Shown here: positions 1-8,340 of the stretch, one piece after another
How positions within the stretch are numbered: the first letter of the stretch is position 1
How the letters are laid out: every line of letters begins with the position of its first letter
Assembly (NCBI RefSeq): GCF_008365375.1
Contig: NZ_QOKW01000002.1
Location: 1 to 64,000 of the forward strand
Reading direction: 5' to 3'
Length of the DNA: 64,000 nt
DNA from: Roseomonas genomospecies 6
Lineage (GTDB): Bacteria; Pseudomonadota; Alphaproteobacteria; Azospirillales; Azospirillaceae
Made by a program: the position numbers and the translations under genes
Notes under the pieces: model-generated
What the model saw: the letters and a program-made list of their open reading frames with translations, nothing else
What the model was told of the DNA's origin: nothing
The model's database searches: none

Positions 1-132
1 GCCGCGCTCGGCACGCCGCGGGCTTGGCGGAAGGCCCCCGTGCGGGCGGCGCTCTCCTCAAGGTCGATGACCGAGCGGACCAGCGTCTCAACCGTGCGCC
101 AGGGGGCATCGGCGGGATCAGTTGAAAGCATC
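1..132 (-). CDS. Hypothetical protein, truncated by the window edge
   Basis: An open frame runs leftward from an ATG at 132 to the window edge, giving 44 residues that begin MLSTDPADAPWRTVETLVRS; the rest lies outside the window. A GGGG stretch sits just upstream of the ATG on the coding strand. I do not recognise the family. It lies 123 nt downstream of fliL in the same direction, so it may belong to the flagellar cluster, but its N terminus does not look like FliM, which often follows fliL. The 133-255 spacer contains a perfect CCCGCGC/GCGCGGG hairpin (218-235) with no T run. Confidence 0.4.
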
Positions 133-255
133 CCCGGAAAACAGAGCCCGGCGCACTCCGTTACGCCGGACACATCTATCGCATCAGCCTCATGTTAGCG
201 CCTATGGGAGGGAGGGACCCGCGCGCGAGCGCGGGAGGGTGGGGGCACCGTTGAG

Positions 256-708
256 TTACCGCACCACCATCCGCTCCAACAGCACCTCGCGCACCCTGAC
301 GGACTGCGCTTCCCGCTTCATCACACTCGCCACGGTGCTTTTGATGAGATTGGCGCCGTCGGCCCCGGTCAACTGGTCCGGTTCGATCTGGCGCAGCCGG
401 TCGGCCATCTGATCCGCAATGCGGGGAACGAAGGGGGTGGCCGGATTCGGGTCCGTTGTGGGGTCGATCTCCAGCAGGACGCGGATGTCCACCAGACGCG
501 CGTCGCTGCCGCCCAGCGTGAAGGTCATCTGCGGCAGGGAGGCGTAGGTCTTCTGCGGCTTGCGCTCGCCGCCGGCGTTGCGCGCACCGGACTTGCCGGA
601 CATCACGGTCCAAGTACCCAGCGCGGCAAGCAGCACCAGGACCACCGCGATGATGATGGGCATCAGGGACACCGATTCTCCATCGGAGCGCCGCAGCAGC
701 AACCGCAC
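256..708 (-). CDS. fliL: Flagellar basal body-associated protein FliL
   Basis: FliL is a single-pass inner-membrane protein that surrounds the stator at the flagellar motor and influences torque and swimming. The 150-residue product has a short basic N terminus, one membrane segment at about residues 16-34 (MPIIIAVVLVLLAALGTWTV), a linker, and a periplasmic domain ending in VREVLLERMVVR, which is typical of the family. The chosen start is a GTG preceded by GGGGGAAAGG; an internal ATG at the membrane segment is possible but would remove the cytoplasmic tail. It is probably the last visible part of a flagellar operon continuing left of the window. The assignment rests on topology and C-terminal pattern, so it is good but not absolute. 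Confidence 0.8.
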   Translation of the reverse strand: MRLLLRRSDGESVSLMPIIIAVVLVLLAALGTWTVMSGKSGARNAGGERKPQKTYASLPQMTFTLGGSDARLVDIRVLLEIDPTTDPNPATPFVPRIADQMADRLRQIEPDQLTGADGANLIKSTVASVMKREAQSVRVREVLLERMVVR

Positions 709-766
709 CGGCCCGCCTTTCCCCCGATCGGGGCTGTGGCAAATTCAGCGAAGATTTATTTTAGAT

Positions 767-815
767 AAAAAAGCGGGGCCGGTCAAAGCGCGTTGCGCGG
801 CCGGCCCCGCTTTTT
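767..815 (-). terminator. Intrinsic terminator downstream of gabD
   Basis: A 15-bp perfect stem pairs 768-782 with 801-815 across an 18-nt loop. Its G+C-rich core is flanked by an A run on the left and a T run on the right. Read on the minus strand it ends in TTTTTT, as expected 23 nt after the gabD stop. It separates gabD from fliL, which is transcribed in the same direction. Confidence 0.85.
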
Positions 816-837
816 ACCCGCAATCGGCCAGCGGCGG

Positions 838-2331
838 TCAGCCGCCGATGCCTCCCATGCACAGATACTTGATCTCCAGGAAGTCTTCGATTCCGTACTT
901 CGAGCCTTCGCGCCCGATGCCGCTTTCCTTCATGCCGCCGAAGGGAGCGACCTCGGTGGAGATGATGCCCTCGTTGATGCCGACGATGCCGTATTCAAGC
1001 GCTTCCGCCACCCGCCACACGCGCCCGATGTCCCGGCTGTAGAAGTAGGCGGCCAGACCGAACTCCGTATCGTTGGCCATCCGCACGGCCTCCTCCTCGG
1101 TCTCGAAGCGGAACAGCGGGGCGACCGGGCCGAAGGTCTCCTCCCGCGCCACCTTCATGGCCGGGGTCACGTCGGCGAGGATGGTCGGCTCGAAGAAGCT
1201 GCCGCCGAGGTCATGCCGTTTGCCGCCCAGCACCACGCGGGCGCCCTTGCTGGTGGCGTCGCGGATGTGCTCCTCGACCTTCTCCACCGCCGCCATGTCG
1301 ATCAGCGGTCCCTGCTGCGCGCCCTCCGTGGTCAGGCCGGGGCCGACCTTCAGCGCCTTCACCGCCTCCGCCAGCTTGGCCGCGAAGGCGTCGTAGACTC
1401 CGGACTGCACCAAAAGCCGGTTCGCGCAGACGCAGGTCTGGCCGGTGTTGCGGTATTTGGACGCGATGGCGCCCTTGACCGCCTCGTCCAGGTCGGCGTC
1501 GTCGAAGACCAGGAAGGGCGCGTTGCCGCCCAGTTCCAGCGCCACCTTCTTCACCGTTCCGGCGCATTGGGCCATCAGTTCCTTCCCGATCTCGGTGGAG
1601 CCGGTGAAGGTCAGCTTGCGCACCGTCGGGTTGCCGGTCATCTCCCCGCCGATGGCGCGGGCCGAGCCGGTGACCACGCTGAGGATGCCCGCCGGGACGC
1701 CCGCCCGCTCCGCCAGCACCGCCATGGCGAGCGCGGTCAGCGGGGTGGCCGTCGCCGGCTTGATGACCATGGGACAGCCGGCGGCCAGCGCCGGCCCGGC
1801 CTTGCGGGTGATCATCGCCGCCGGGAAGTTCCAGGGCGTGATGGCGGCGGTGACGCCGATCGGCTCCTTGGTCACGACGATGCGGCGGCCCGGCAGATGC
1901 TGCGGGATGGTGTCGCCGTAGACGCGCTTGCCCTCCTCCGCGAACCACTCGATGAAGGACGCGGCGTAGGCCACCTCGCCGCGCGCCTCGGCGAGCGGCT
2001 TGCCCTGCTCCGCCGTCATGATGCGGGCCAGATCCTCCTGATTCGCCATCATCAGGTCGAACCAGGTCCGCAGGATCTTCGCGCGCTCCTTCGCGGTCAG
2101 GGCGCGCCACGCCGGCCAGGCCCGCTCCGCCGCCGCGATGGCGCGGCGCGTCTCCTCCGCGCCCATCATCGGCACGCTTCCCAGGACGCTCCCGTCGGCG
2201 GGGTTGGTCACCTCCACGGTCTTCCCGCTGTCGGCATCGGTCCAGCGACCGTCGATGAAGCACTGGAATCGCAGCAGTTCGGCGTCCTTCAACCCAAGCC
2301 GGCGGGCGGTGTCCACGGAATCATACGGCAT
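838..2331 (-). CDS. gabD: NAD(P)-dependent succinate-semialdehyde dehydrogenase
   Basis: This enzyme oxidises succinate semialdehyde to succinate, the last step of the GABA shunt, in the cytoplasm. The 497-residue product has the full aldehyde dehydrogenase fold: cofactor motif FTGSTEIGK, catalytic Glu266 in VALELGGNAPF and nucleophile Cys300 in NTGQTCVCANR. The 34-residue spacing between them matches E. coli GabD. The ATG at 2331 is chosen because GGAAGG lies just upstream and because the family starts near here; the frame stays open about 60 codons further upstream without homology. No GABA transaminase is adjacent, so the in vivo substrate (succinate or glutarate semialdehyde) is inferred from family resemblance. 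It is transcribed alone, divergent from the hybrid kinase and closed by a terminator. Confidence 0.88.
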   Translation of the reverse strand: MPYDSVDTARRLGLKDAELLRFQCFIDGRWTDADSGKTVEVTNPADGSVLGSVPMMGAEETRRAIAAAERAWPAWRALTAKERAKILRTWFDLMMANQEDLARIMTAEQGKPLAEARGEVAYAASFIEWFAEEGKRVYGDTIPQHLPGRRIVVTKEPIGVTAAITPWNFPAAMITRKAGPALAAGCPMVIKPATATPLTALAMAVLAERAGVPAGILSVVTGSARAIGGEMTGNPTVRKLTFTGSTEIGKELMAQCAGTVKKVALELGGNAPFLVFDDADLDEAVKGAIASKYRNTGQTCVCANRLLVQSGVYDAFAAKLAEAVKALKVGPGLTTEGAQQGPLIDMAAVEKVEEHIRDATSKGARVVLGGKRHDLGGSFFEPTILADVTPAMKVAREETFGPVAPLFRFETEEEAVRMANDTEFGLAAYFYSRDIGRVWRVAEALEYGIVGINEGIISTEVAPFGGMKESGIGREGSKYGIEDFLEIKYLCMGGIGG

Positions 2332-2598
2332 GGTGCCTTCCTTCCCTCGGTTCTTGCGCGCAGCCGCGCGTTCGGCAGAAACTATAGGGCGCGCCGCCGG
2401 GCCTGCGATGCTTTGCCGCCGCTGCGGCAATTCCTTCGCGCGGCACGGGCGGTTTGCCCTGGACAGCCCGTCGCGCCATTGTGCAGCATGGTCGTGGCGC
2501 ATACGGCTGTGATGCAAGAAGTGGCCATCAACGGCCCGATGGAAAGCCGGATTCCGTCGTCCACGGGATCATGGCGCGCAGAGGGGAGATGCGGAGAC

Positions 2599-4242
2599 AT
2601 GGAGGACGCGGAATCGGCCTGCCGCCTGGACCGCCATGAACCGGCCGACCCCGAACGCTCCGCGCGCTTCGAAGCGCTGTTCGCCGCCACCGCTCACCTT
2701 GTCATCGTCACCGACCCGTCCGGCCTCATCCTCGACCTGAACCCGGCTGCGGAACGGCGGCTCGGCTACCGGCGGGAGGAACTGGCGGGCCGCGCCACCC
2801 CCGTGCTGTTCCACGACCGCCACGAACTGGCCGCCGAGGCCGCCCGCCTGTCGAGCGAGCTTGGCGAAGCGGTGGCCCCGGACTTCGCGGTCTTCACCGC
2901 CCTGCCCCGCCGCGGCAAGCCCTACCGCCGGGAATGGACCTTCATCCGCAAGGATGGATCGCACCTTCCGCTTTGGCTGGAGGTGACGGCCCTGCACGGA
3001 CGGGACGGCGCCCTGCTCGGCTACGCCGGCCTGTCCAGCGACTCCGGAACGCATCAGGAGCGGGAGCGCGCCGCCGCCGATGCCCAGGCCGCCCTGCGCG
3101 CCCGCGAGGAGGCGGAACGCGCCAACCTGTCCAAGTCGAAGTTCCTCGCCGCGGCCAGCCACGACCTGCGCCAGCCTCTGCAATCCGCGCTTCTCTTCGC
3201 AGCGGCCCTCGCCCCCGGCCTGACCGACCCGCGCGCCCGGAGAACCGCCGCGAACCTGGAAATGAGCCTGGAGGCCCTGCGCGCCCTTCTCGACCGCCTG
3301 CTGGACATTTCCAAGCTGGACGCCGGGGCGGTGCAGCCCCGGACGGCGGACTTCCCCATCGCCACGCTGCTGGAGGAGTTGAACACCACCTACGCCCCGC
3401 GCGCGGCGGCCAAGGGATTGGGCTGGCGGGTGAACGGAGCGCCCGTTCTGGTGCACAGCGATCCGGGCCTGCTGGCCCGCATCCTGCGCAACCTCGTGGA
3501 GAACGCGTTGACCTACACGCTGGATGGCGGGGTCGAACTGCTTTGCGCCGTCGAGGAGAAGGATCTGACGATCACCGTGCGGGACAGCGGGATCGGCATC
3601 CCCGAAGACAAGCTCGATGAAATCTTCCAGGAGTTCACCCAGCTCGGCAACCCGGAGCGCGACCGGAACCAGGGGCTGGGGCTGGGTCTCGCCATCGTGC
3701 AGCGCCTGTCGCGTTTGGTCGGGCATCCCGTGCGGGTGCGGTCCCGCTTCGGCGTGGGCTCGGACTTTTCAGTCACCGTCCCGCTCGCCGCGCCGTCGGG
3801 CGCCACCCCGTGCGACAACCTGGAGGCGCCCGCCCCCGATGGAGGCGCCGCCGGCAACGGGCGCCTCGTCCTGCTGGTCGAGGACGACGCGCTGGTGCGT
3901 GCCGGGCTGGTGGCGATGGTCCGGCAGTGGGGCTATCGCACCATGGACGCCGGCTCCTGGGAGGAAGCGGACGCCGCCCTGCGCCGCAGCGGGAGGACGC
4001 CCGACGCGGTGATCGCCGATTACCGGCTGCGCGACGGTGTGACCGGCGTGTCCGTCCTGCGCGCGCTGGTGGACTTGTACGACACGCCCGTCCGCGCCCT
4101 TCTGCTGACCGGGGAGACCGGAGCCCTGCCACAGGCGGAGGCAAGGAGCATCGGATGCCCCGTGCTGTACAAGCCGATCAGTCCGGCCTTGCTTCAGGCC
4201 GCTCTCGGCGACCTGTTCCAGCCGGGTGTCAGATCGGAATGA
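2599..4242 (+). CDS. PAS-domain hybrid sensor histidine kinase with C-terminal receiver
   Basis: A soluble two-component hybrid kinase of about 547 residues with no membrane segment, so it should sense a cytoplasmic cue. Order: PAS (about 23-150), short coiled coil, HisKA with phospho-acceptor His188 in ASHDLRQPLQS, HATPase (N box LVENALTYT, G1 DSGIGIPEDK, G2 GLGLGLAI), and a receiver with Asp474 in VIADYRLRDG, Thr in LLLTGET and Lys in LYKPIS. The HDLRQPL type of H box is shared with cytoplasmic hybrid kinases such as the NahK group. The start is uncertain: ATG 2599 has CGGAG very close; ATG 2539 in the same frame is an alternative. No partner regulator is adjacent. Its last 14 nt overlap the 3' end of panC. 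Confidence 0.85.
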   Translation: MEDAESACRLDRHEPADPERSARFEALFAATAHLVIVTDPSGLILDLNPAAERRLGYRREELAGRATPVLFHDRHELAAEAARLSSELGEAVAPDFAVFTALPRRGKPYRREWTFIRKDGSHLPLWLEVTALHGRDGALLGYAGLSSDSGTHQERERAAADAQAALRAREEAERANLSKSKFLAAASHDLRQPLQSALLFAAALAPGLTDPRARRTAANLEMSLEALRALLDRLLDISKLDAGAVQPRTADFPIATLLEELNTTYAPRAAAKGLGWRVNGAPVLVHSDPGLLARILRNLVENALTYTLDGGVELLCAVEEKDLTITVRDSGIGIPEDKLDEIFQEFTQLGNPERDRNQGLGLGLAIVQRLSRLVGHPVRVRSRFGVGSDFSVTVPLAAPSGATPCDNLEAPAPDGGAAGNGRLVLLVEDDALVRAGLVAMVRQWGYRTMDAGSWEEADAALRRSGRTPDAVIADYRLRDGVTGVSVLRALVDLYDTPVRALLLTGETGALPQAEARSIGCPVLYKPISPALLQAALGDLFQPGVRSE

Positions 4243-5122
4243 CGGGGACGTTGTCGATCAGGCGGGCCTTGCCCATCCAGGCGGCCGCCAGAAGGCGCGC
4301 CGGCCGTTCCGCGCGGGTGACGGGCGCCAGCGTGTCGGCATCGCGCAGTTCCACATAGTCGATGGCCCCGAAGCCGGCGGCGGTGATGCGCGCCCGCACC
4401 GCCTCCAGAACCGCGGCGGCCTCCGCCCCGCCCGCCAGCGCCGACGCGGCCTCGACGAGCGCGCGGTTCAGCTCCGGCGCGCGGGCGCGCTCGTCGGCGG
4501 ACAGATAGGCGTTGCGCGACGACATGGCGAGCCCGTCGGCCTCCCGAACGGTCGGCAGCCCTTCCACCCGCACCGGGATGTCCAGATCGCGGGCGAAACG
4601 GCGGATGACCATGAGTTGCTGGTAATCCTTCTCCCCGAACACCGCCACGTCGGGCTGGGCCTGCAGGAACAGCTTCGTCACCACCAGGGCGACACCGCCG
4701 AACATCTGGGGCCGGAAGGTGCCGCACAGCCCCTCCGCCGGGCCGCCGACCGAGATCGCCGTTGCGAAGCCCTCCGGGTACATGGCGCGCACCGTGGGGG
4801 CGTAAAGCAGGTCGCAACCCGCCGAGGCGAGCTTGCGCGAATCCCCGGTCTCGTCGCGCGGGTAGCGGTCGAAATCCTCGTGCGGGGCGAATTGGGTGGG
4901 GTTGACGAAGACGCTGGCGACCACCCGGTCGGCCAGTTCCCGCGCGCGGCGCACCAGGGCGAGATGGCCGTCGTGCAGCGCCCCCATGGTCGGCACCAGG
5001 GCCACCGTCCTGCCCTCGCGGTGCCAGGCGGCAACCTGGGCGCGGAGATCGTCCACGCTGCGGACGACCGGCAGGGGCTGTTCCGACCCCGGAATGCGGG
5101 CGGTGGCGGCGAGGGAGGTCAT
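4229..5122 (-). CDS. panC: Pantothenate synthetase
   Basis: Joins pantoate and beta-alanine with ATP to make pantothenate, the precursor of coenzyme A. The 297-residue product is of normal length and carries the nucleotidyl-transferase HIGH-type motif PTMGALHDGHL, the pantoate loop FVNPTQF, GEKDYQQ and the KMSKS-like SSRN. It starts at an ATG at 5122. Its usual partner panB is not in the window. The stop lies inside the convergent hybrid kinase gene, so both genes share 14 bp and neither has room for its own terminator. Confidence 0.95.
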   Translation of the reverse strand: MTSLAATARIPGSEQPLPVVRSVDDLRAQVAAWHREGRTVALVPTMGALHDGHLALVRRARELADRVVASVFVNPTQFAPHEDFDRYPRDETGDSRKLASAGCDLLYAPTVRAMYPEGFATAISVGGPAEGLCGTFRPQMFGGVALVVTKLFLQAQPDVAVFGEKDYQQLMVIRRFARDLDIPVRVEGLPTVREADGLAMSSRNAYLSADERARAPELNRALVEAASALAGGAEAAAVLEAVRARITAAGFGAIDYVELRDADTLAPVTRAERPARLLAAAWMGKARLIDNVPVIPI

Positions 5123-5275
5123 GGCGGGTGCTCCACAGGCGTCATAAACGGCGCTGGGATAAACCGCCGGCCCGGCGCTGTCCAGTCATGGAATTAACGG
5201 GCAGCACCCGATCTTGAAATTTTTCCATCCTGCGGGCGGGATGGGCGGACGCCCGCCCCGGCCCGCGGACGGGGA

Positions 5276-5440
5276 TCAACGCATCAACGTGACGACGACC
5301 AGATAGGTCAGGTTCACCCAGGCGCCGAGCGTGGCCAGGAGGACCAGGGTGGCCGGAGACAGGACCACCGAACCGAGGATCACGACGAGCGCCACGACCA
5401 GCAGGCCGAGGGCGAGAAGGGTCACGCGCGTATCTTCCAT
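5276..5440 (-). CDS. Small two-segment membrane protein, unknown function
   Basis: A 54-residue protein almost entirely hydrophobic, with two likely membrane helices (about residues 6-26 and 30-52) and only short polar ends: MEDTRVTL at the front, TLMR at the back. The start is chosen because GGAAG lies about 7 nt upstream; the longer frame upstream runs antisense through a tRNA gene and is not credible. It stands alone between panC and the tRNA genes. No family recognised; its role cannot be inferred from context. Confidence 0.55.
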   Translation of the reverse strand: MEDTRVTLLALGLLVVALVVILGSVVLSPATLVLLATLGAWVNLTYLVVVTLMR

Positions 5441-5651
5441 GTCACTGCTTCCAGGTGATTGAGAAAATCGAATGTCGGAAGCGATAGACGAAAACCCCAC
5501 GCGCTGTAGCTGATCTGAATCAACTGCGGCGGCGTTCGTTCCAAAAAGACACGGCCGAAAGGACAAGGAATTCCGTGCGGTATCGGACCAAGCGGATTGG
5601 GCCGCGCAACCCAATGGATTGCCGGCTGCCGGTCGTCGTTGCTGTGAAGAA

Positions 5652-5666
5652 CCGGATGACATCCGG
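5652..5666 (-). terminator. Possible tRNA 3' stem-loop
   Basis: CCGGAT, a 3-nt loop, then ATCCGG lies 11 nt past the 3' end of the second tRNA-Val on the minus strand and is followed by TTCTTC. The stem is short and the T run poor, so this may be a weak terminator or processing signal. Confidence 0.35.
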
Positions 5667-5668
5667 GG

Positions 5669-5757
5669 CTTTGGGATGGTGGGCGCAGTAGGGATTGAAC
5701 CTACGACCCCACCCGTGTGAAGGGTGTGCTCTCCCGCTGAGCTATGCGCCCATCCCA
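5669..5757. repeat. 89-bp direct repeat, copy 1 (contains tRNA-Val)
   Basis: Identical over 89 bp to 5891-5979. Each copy holds a whole tRNA gene plus a few flanking bases (CTTTGGGATGG on one side, ATCCCA on the other). The identity extending past the tRNA ends points to a recent tandem duplication or gene conversion. Confidence 0.9.
5677..5751 (-). tRNA. tRNA-Val (anticodon CAC), copy 2 of a tandem pair
   Basis: Seventy-five nt including an encoded CCA. The acceptor pairs GGGCGCA with TGCGCCC, the D arm is GCTC/GAGC, the anticodon stem CACCC/GGGTG encloses loop TTCACAC, and the T arm is GTAGG-TTCAATC-CCTAC. The loop gives anticodon CAC, which reads the valine codon GUG. All stems are fully paired, so the gene should be functional. 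Confidence 0.95.
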
Positions 5758-5890
5758 AAGAAACGACCGCCCAAAGAAGCGGCCGATGACACACCGCGAA
5801 GACGACGATGCGAGGCCCGACGGACCCCGATTTCGACCGATCCTGCGGTGGAGGGGATGGTACCATCCGCAAAGCCCATGAACCACCGGA

Positions 5891-5979
5891 CTTTGGGATG
5901 GTGGGCGCAGTAGGGATTGAACCTACGACCCCACCCGTGTGAAGGGTGTGCTCTCCCGCTGAGCTATGCGCCCATCCCA
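5891..5979. repeat. 89-bp direct repeat, copy 2 (contains tRNA-Val)
   Basis: Exact match to 5669-5757, offset by 222 bp. The 133-bp spacer between the copies is not duplicated. Confidence 0.9.
5899..5973 (-). tRNA. tRNA-Val (anticodon CAC), copy 1 of a tandem pair
   Basis: Sequence-identical to the copy at 5677-5751, including the CCA end. It is upstream in the direction of transcription, and the 147-nt spacer may be cotranscribed. Two copies of the CAC isoacceptor suit a high-GC genome in which GUG is a common codon. Confidence 0.95.
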
Positions 5980-6155
5980 GTAAAACCGCTTCGGCATCGG
6001 GCTCGTTACGCTGTCGCGTCGTTGCCGTCGCTGCGGTGAGGCGGGTTTCTAAAGGCCCCGCCCCCTCCTGTCAAGCACCTGTTTCGCACCAATATCAAAG
6101 AAGCCGGCGAAGACACCCGGTCACCCGGAGGCACGCCCCTGATGAGCAAACGGAC

Positions 6156-7052
6156 ATGACGCACCCGACCATGCTTCCCTCGGCCGCGCTTCCCTCCGCC
6201 GCCCTTGCCGCCGCCCTCGCCGCCGGTCTGTGCGCGGCGCTCGTCGGGTTGCTTCCCCTGCCCGCCCTCGCCCAGCGCTGGCAATTGGACTACCGCGTCC
6301 ATGTCGGCGGCGTGGCCGTGCTCGACGCCCGGGCGGAGCTGACGCTGACGGAGGGTCGTTATTCCGTCCAGGTGAACGCGGCGACCGACGGCTTCCTGGG
6401 GCGCATGTTTCCCTGGGAAAGCCAATCGCTCAGCGTCGGCATGGTTCGTCCCGACGGCGTCGCCCCGATCCGCCACACCCAGACCGGCGTCCTGCGCGGC
6501 GCGCCCCGCGCCGTGACGCTGGACTACGGCCCGGACGGCAGCGTGCGGGCGCAGGTCTCCCCGCCTCCGGAGGAGGAGGACCGCGACCCCGTCCCCGAGG
6601 CGCTCAGCCGAAGGACCCGCGACCCGCTGAGCGGGGTGGTGGAGATGCTGCTGGCCGGGCTTCATGGTGAGGGATGCGGGCGGACGGTGCCCATCTACGA
6701 CGGGCGCCGCCGCTACGACATGATGTTTGCGGATCGGGGGATGACCATGGTCGGGGTGTCGCGCCACTCCGTGTTCTCCGGCGCGGCACGGCAATGCCAG
6801 GTGTCCTACAAACCGGTGGCCGGCTACGAGCGCAGGCCGCGTCAATCCTTCTGGCAGCGCGGCAGCGGGCGGGAGGAGCGCCCGCCCGTCGATGTGTGGA
6901 TCGCCCCCGTGGATGGTGCCGGCCCGCCCCTGCCCGTCCGGCTGGAAACCGACAGCGGGTTCGGCGGGGTGGTCGTCCATCTCACCGCCGCCCGCAAGAC
7001 CGACCAGACGGCGGAACGGCCCGCCGGGCCGGAGGGTTCGCCCCTCCGCTGA
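6156..7052 (+). CDS. DUF3108-type exported protein
   Basis: A 298-residue protein with a long Ala/Leu-rich signal segment ending near PALAQRW (about residue 40), then a domain starting WQLDYRVHVGGVAVLDARAE. This resembles DUF3108 periplasmic proteins (lipocalin-like beta fold), whose role is not settled. The mature part has two cysteines (EGCGRTVP and ARQCQVS) that could pair. ATG 6156 is chosen because the signal peptide begins right after it. It overlaps by ATGA a five-codon frame starting at ATG 6142 (MSKRT, stop) that owns the best ribosome site (GGAGG at 6126), so translation may be coupled to that mini-frame. It is divergent from the tRNA pair. Confidence 0.7.
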   Translation: MTHPTMLPSAALPSAALAAALAAGLCAALVGLLPLPALAQRWQLDYRVHVGGVAVLDARAELTLTEGRYSVQVNAATDGFLGRMFPWESQSLSVGMVRPDGVAPIRHTQTGVLRGAPRAVTLDYGPDGSVRAQVSPPPEEEDRDPVPEALSRRTRDPLSGVVEMLLAGLHGEGCGRTVPIYDGRRRYDMMFADRGMTMVGVSRHSVFSGAARQCQVSYKPVAGYERRPRQSFWQRGSGREERPPVDVWIAPVDGAGPPLPVRLETDSGFGGVVVHLTAARKTDQTAERPAGPEGSPLR

Positions 7053-7070
7053 GGGGCTCTCCGCCGAAGG

Positions 7071-7310
7071 TCAGGCGCGGCAGACCTCGCCGCCGCAGGC
7101 GGTCGGGTGGTACAGCAGCTCGGCCATGGGCCGTTCGGCAAGGGCCTGCTCGCACAGACGGTTGAACTCGGCCATCTGGCGCTGAAGCTCGCTGTGGTGG
7201 GCCATCATGCGGTCGAAGTCGGCGGTGGCCGATTCGATCTGGCTGCTGGCGTGATGGTGGGCGGCATTGCCGGTCTGGGTCTTTCCGGGGAAGGCAAGGA
7301 TCTGGGCCAT
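7071..7310 (-). CDS. Small conserved-looking cytoplasmic protein, unknown function
   Basis: A 79-residue soluble protein, His-rich near the N terminus (AAHHHAS), with a central helix (QIESATADFDRMMAHHSEL) and a C-terminal pair of cysteines in YHPTACGGEVC. The start has a good AGGAG site 8 nt upstream. It converges on the DUF3108 gene with an 18-nt gap. No family recognised. The terminal CxxxxC and the His cluster could bind metal, but that is a guess. Confidence 0.6.
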   Translation of the reverse strand: MAQILAFPGKTQTGNAAHHHASSQIESATADFDRMMAHHSELQRQMAEFNRLCEQALAERPMAELLYHPTACGGEVCRA

Positions 7311-7486
7311 CGGATGTCTCCTTCACTCACCGCCATTCGATGCACCCATCCAACAACATTTACCTTTCGTTAGCCACTGTTAATCTCTCATTAACCATGA
7401 CAAGAAGGAGACCTACGGCAAGGCCCCCGCTGGACCACTGGCCCCGCTTGACAAATGGACAAGGGGCGCCGGACGGAAGTCTCCGG

Positions 7487-8164
7487 TCAGGCCAGCCGGC
7501 GCAGGGCGTCCGGCAGATCGGTGAAGCAGTCCAGCAGGATGTCGGCGCCCAGATCCTGCACCGGCATCCGGGGGTAGCCGTAGGTCATCGCCACCACCGG
7601 AAGCCCGGCGGCGCGGGCGGCCTTCACGTCGTTGCCGTTGTCACCCACCATCGCGGCGGAGCCGCCGCCCAGCGCCTCCACCACCCAGGACAGATGACGC
7701 CCGTCCGGCTTCTTGACCGGCAGCGTATCGCCGCCGGCCAGCGCGCCGAACAGCGGCGACAGGCCGAGCCTGTCCAGCAGCTTCCGGGTGATCCGCTCCG
7801 GCTTGTTCGTGCACAGGCCCAGCCGGACGCCGCCGTCGGCCAGCGCCTTCAGCGTTTCCGGCACGCCGGGATAGAGCGCCGGAGGCTCGTCATCCTGGAA
7901 ATAGGTTTCCAGATAATCGGCGAGGGCTGGCTTCAACGCCTCCTCGGACAGCGCCTCGCCGGTCGCGGCGAAGGCCTGCCGGACGAGGTTGGCCGAGCCG
8001 TCGCCCACCATGCCCCGCACCTGCTCCTCCGTCAGGGCGGGGCGCGCGAAGCGGGACAGGGTGCGGTTCAGGACACGGGTCATGTCCCGTGCGCTGTCGA
8101 TCAGCGTGCCGTCCAGGTCGAAGACGACCGCGTAGAAGGGAATGGCGGAAGAGATGGCGGGCAT
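7487..8164 (-). CDS. gph: Phosphoglycolate phosphatase (HAD superfamily)
   Basis: A HAD hydrolase removing phosphate from 2-phosphoglycolate, formed during repair of oxidised DNA ends and by Rubisco oxygenation. The 225-residue product has motif I DLDGTLIDS (nucleophile and acid/base Asp), motif II CTNKPE, motif III Lys in VKKPDGRH and motif IV GDNGNDVKAA. The helical cap between motifs I and II is that of the Gph group. The ATG at 8164 gives the family N terminus; a TTG two codons upstream is possible. The gene is divergent from glmU, a frequent alphaproteobacterial neighbour. Other HAD phosphomonoester substrates cannot be excluded. Confidence 0.85.
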   Translation of the reverse strand: MPAISSAIPFYAVVFDLDGTLIDSARDMTRVLNRTLSRFARPALTEEQVRGMVGDGSANLVRQAFAATGEALSEEALKPALADYLETYFQDDEPPALYPGVPETLKALADGGVRLGLCTNKPERITRKLLDRLGLSPLFGALAGGDTLPVKKPDGRHLSWVVEALGGGSAAMVGDNGNDVKAARAAGLPVVAMTYGYPRMPVQDLGADILLDCFTDLPDALRRLA

Positions 8165-8315
8165 GGGCAAGGGTTCCGTAGCGGATCGAAGGCGTGCGGC
8201 ACCCCTTTCGATAGCACGGCCTTCCCCCGGCGGCGACCCTCCGTTCCCGCGAACCACCCCTGGCATAGGCCCTTCGGCGCCGCAGGCGCGGGATGCGTAC
8301 ACCCTCGGGCCGCGC

Positions 8316-8340
8316 TTTGTGTATGTCAGATTGACACAAA
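8316..8340. promoter_or_regulatory. Inverted repeat in the gph/glmU divergent promoter region
   Basis: TTTGTGT, 11 nt, ACACAAA forms a perfect 7-bp-arm inverted repeat; a second, offset dyad TGTCA-3 nt-TGACA (8324-8336) lies inside it. It includes a TTGACA match at 8331-8336 that could be a -35 box toward glmU. The 305-nt gap has no gene. A repressor operator overlapping a promoter is a reasonable reading; the regulator is unknown. Confidence 0.4.

Noticed and set aside
176..742. A 188-codon minus-strand frame overlapping fliL
   Set aside because: Out of frame with fliL, Arg-rich shadow translation without a family.
793..2598. A 600-codon open frame running into the 5' side of the hybrid kinase
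   Set aside because: It is the antisense of gabD; high-GC coding sequence leaves mirror frames open. Only the part from about 2599 resembles a protein family.
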